From positions 1-35,374 of the forward strand of contig JAKPTG010000118.1 in assembly GCA_029571005.1 (NCBI GenBank): 35,374 bases of DNA. Direction: 5' to 3'. A program made the translations under genes and the position numbers. Below are positions 34,864 through 35,374 of the stretch, one piece after another. The stretch's first letter is position 1; every line of letters begins with the position of its first letter. The notes beneath the pieces are model-generated. The model had not been told where the DNA came from. It was given only the letters and a program-made list of their open reading frames with translations, and searched no databases. Source of the stretch: Candidatus Fermentibacterota bacterium. Its GTDB lineage: Bacteria; Fermentibacterota; Fermentibacteria; Fermentibacterales; JCC-6.

Positions 34864-35374
34864 TCAGGAAGCCAGCAGGTCGGCGAGCCTTCCGGCGTAC
34901 TCCGACGGGGTGCGGTGAGCCGTAACGAAATCCCTTCCCCGTGCCCCCAGAGCCTTCGCCAGTTCCCGGTCCGAAACAATCCGGGCGACGGCCTCCGCCG
35001 CCGAGACCTCGGATCCGTCTTCCACCAGAAGCCCGTTCTCACCGTGGACGACATTGTCCGCCAGGCCGCCGGAGTTCCGGGCGATGACCGGACGCCCGCA
35101 GGCCATGGCCTCCAGGGGCACGAGACCGTAGGGCTCGTTCTTCTGAAAGCACAGCACCGCCAGGGCGTTCCGGTAGAGAGCCAGCAACTCTTCGTCGCTC
35201 ACGTTCATCCGGATGGTCAGGTCAACCCCCAGGGAGGCCGCAAGCCTTGCCAGTCTCCTTCCGTGCCCCGGGAATTCCCGGTCCGCCGCGATCACCACGG
35301 GAGGCCTTGTCGCCCGGGGCAGCAGCGCCACAGCCCTCAGGGCCAGATCATGCCCCTTGAAAGGCCACAGGGCG
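34864..35374 (-). CDS. Glycosyltransferase family 4, C-terminal part (5' end beyond window)
   Basis: Open to window edge: ALWPFKGHDLALRAVALLPRATRPPVVIAADREFPGHGRRL...ALAVLCFQKNEPYGLVPLEAMACGRPVIARNSGGLADNVVHGENGLLVEDG. Confidence 0.9.
   Translation of the reverse strand, partial: ALWPFKGHDLALRAVALLPRATRPPVVIAADREFPGHGRRLARLAASLGVDLTIRMNVSDEELLALYRNALAVLCFQKNEPYGLVPLEAMACGRPVIARNSGGLADNVVHGENGLLVEDGSEVSAAEAVARIVSDRELAKALGARGRDFVTAHRTPSEYAGRLADLLAS

Noticed and set aside
1-35374. CRISPR arrays, tRNA/rRNA genes, transposons, prophage or defence islands
   Set aside because: No regularly spaced repeats, no tRNA T-arm/acceptor patterns, no transposase, integrase, Cas or restriction motifs seen by eye in the ORFs.

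Overview
GC-rich bacterial chromosomal window with dense, mostly operonic coding and about 33 supported CDSs. Family resemblances suggest an FCB-type lineage, but taxonomy cannot be set from the window. Left to right: 3' end of an inositol monophosphatase-like gene; outer-membrane barrel (-); C25 gingipain-like peptidase with a T9SS-type C-terminal domain (+); ribosomal block rpsF-ssb-(second SSB-like gene)-rpsR-DUF2232-like-rplI, continuing as tsaD-acpS-nnr-HD; a 381-aa L-rhamnose-isomerase-like protein that appears to lack the family's metal-site residues; a C13 legumain-like peptidase with T9SS-type tail (-); MATE transporter (-); P5C dehydrogenase (-); SDR and Bcp/PrxQ (+); an amidase/beta-propeller pair (-); GT4 (-); MalY-type aminotransferase (-); SagB-type nitroreductase (+); ElbB (-); lipoprotein-PHP-GT2 (+); serS (-); and a surface-polysaccharide cluster (-) with DegT aminotransferase, polyprenyl glycosylphosphotransferase, B12/radical SAM protein, two GT4s and a Zn-ribbon epimerase. 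I saw no rRNA, tRNA, CRISPR array or transposon. Most interesting: the putative pseudo-rhamnose isomerase and the structured non-coding tract behind it; the extra SSB-like gene in the slot PriB occupies in E. coli; a structured leader-like region upstream of the MATE gene; the radical SAM/B12 protein inside the polysaccharide operon; and a 75-nt convergent overlap between a GT2 gene and serS. All homology calls come from reading motifs by eye; no search was run.
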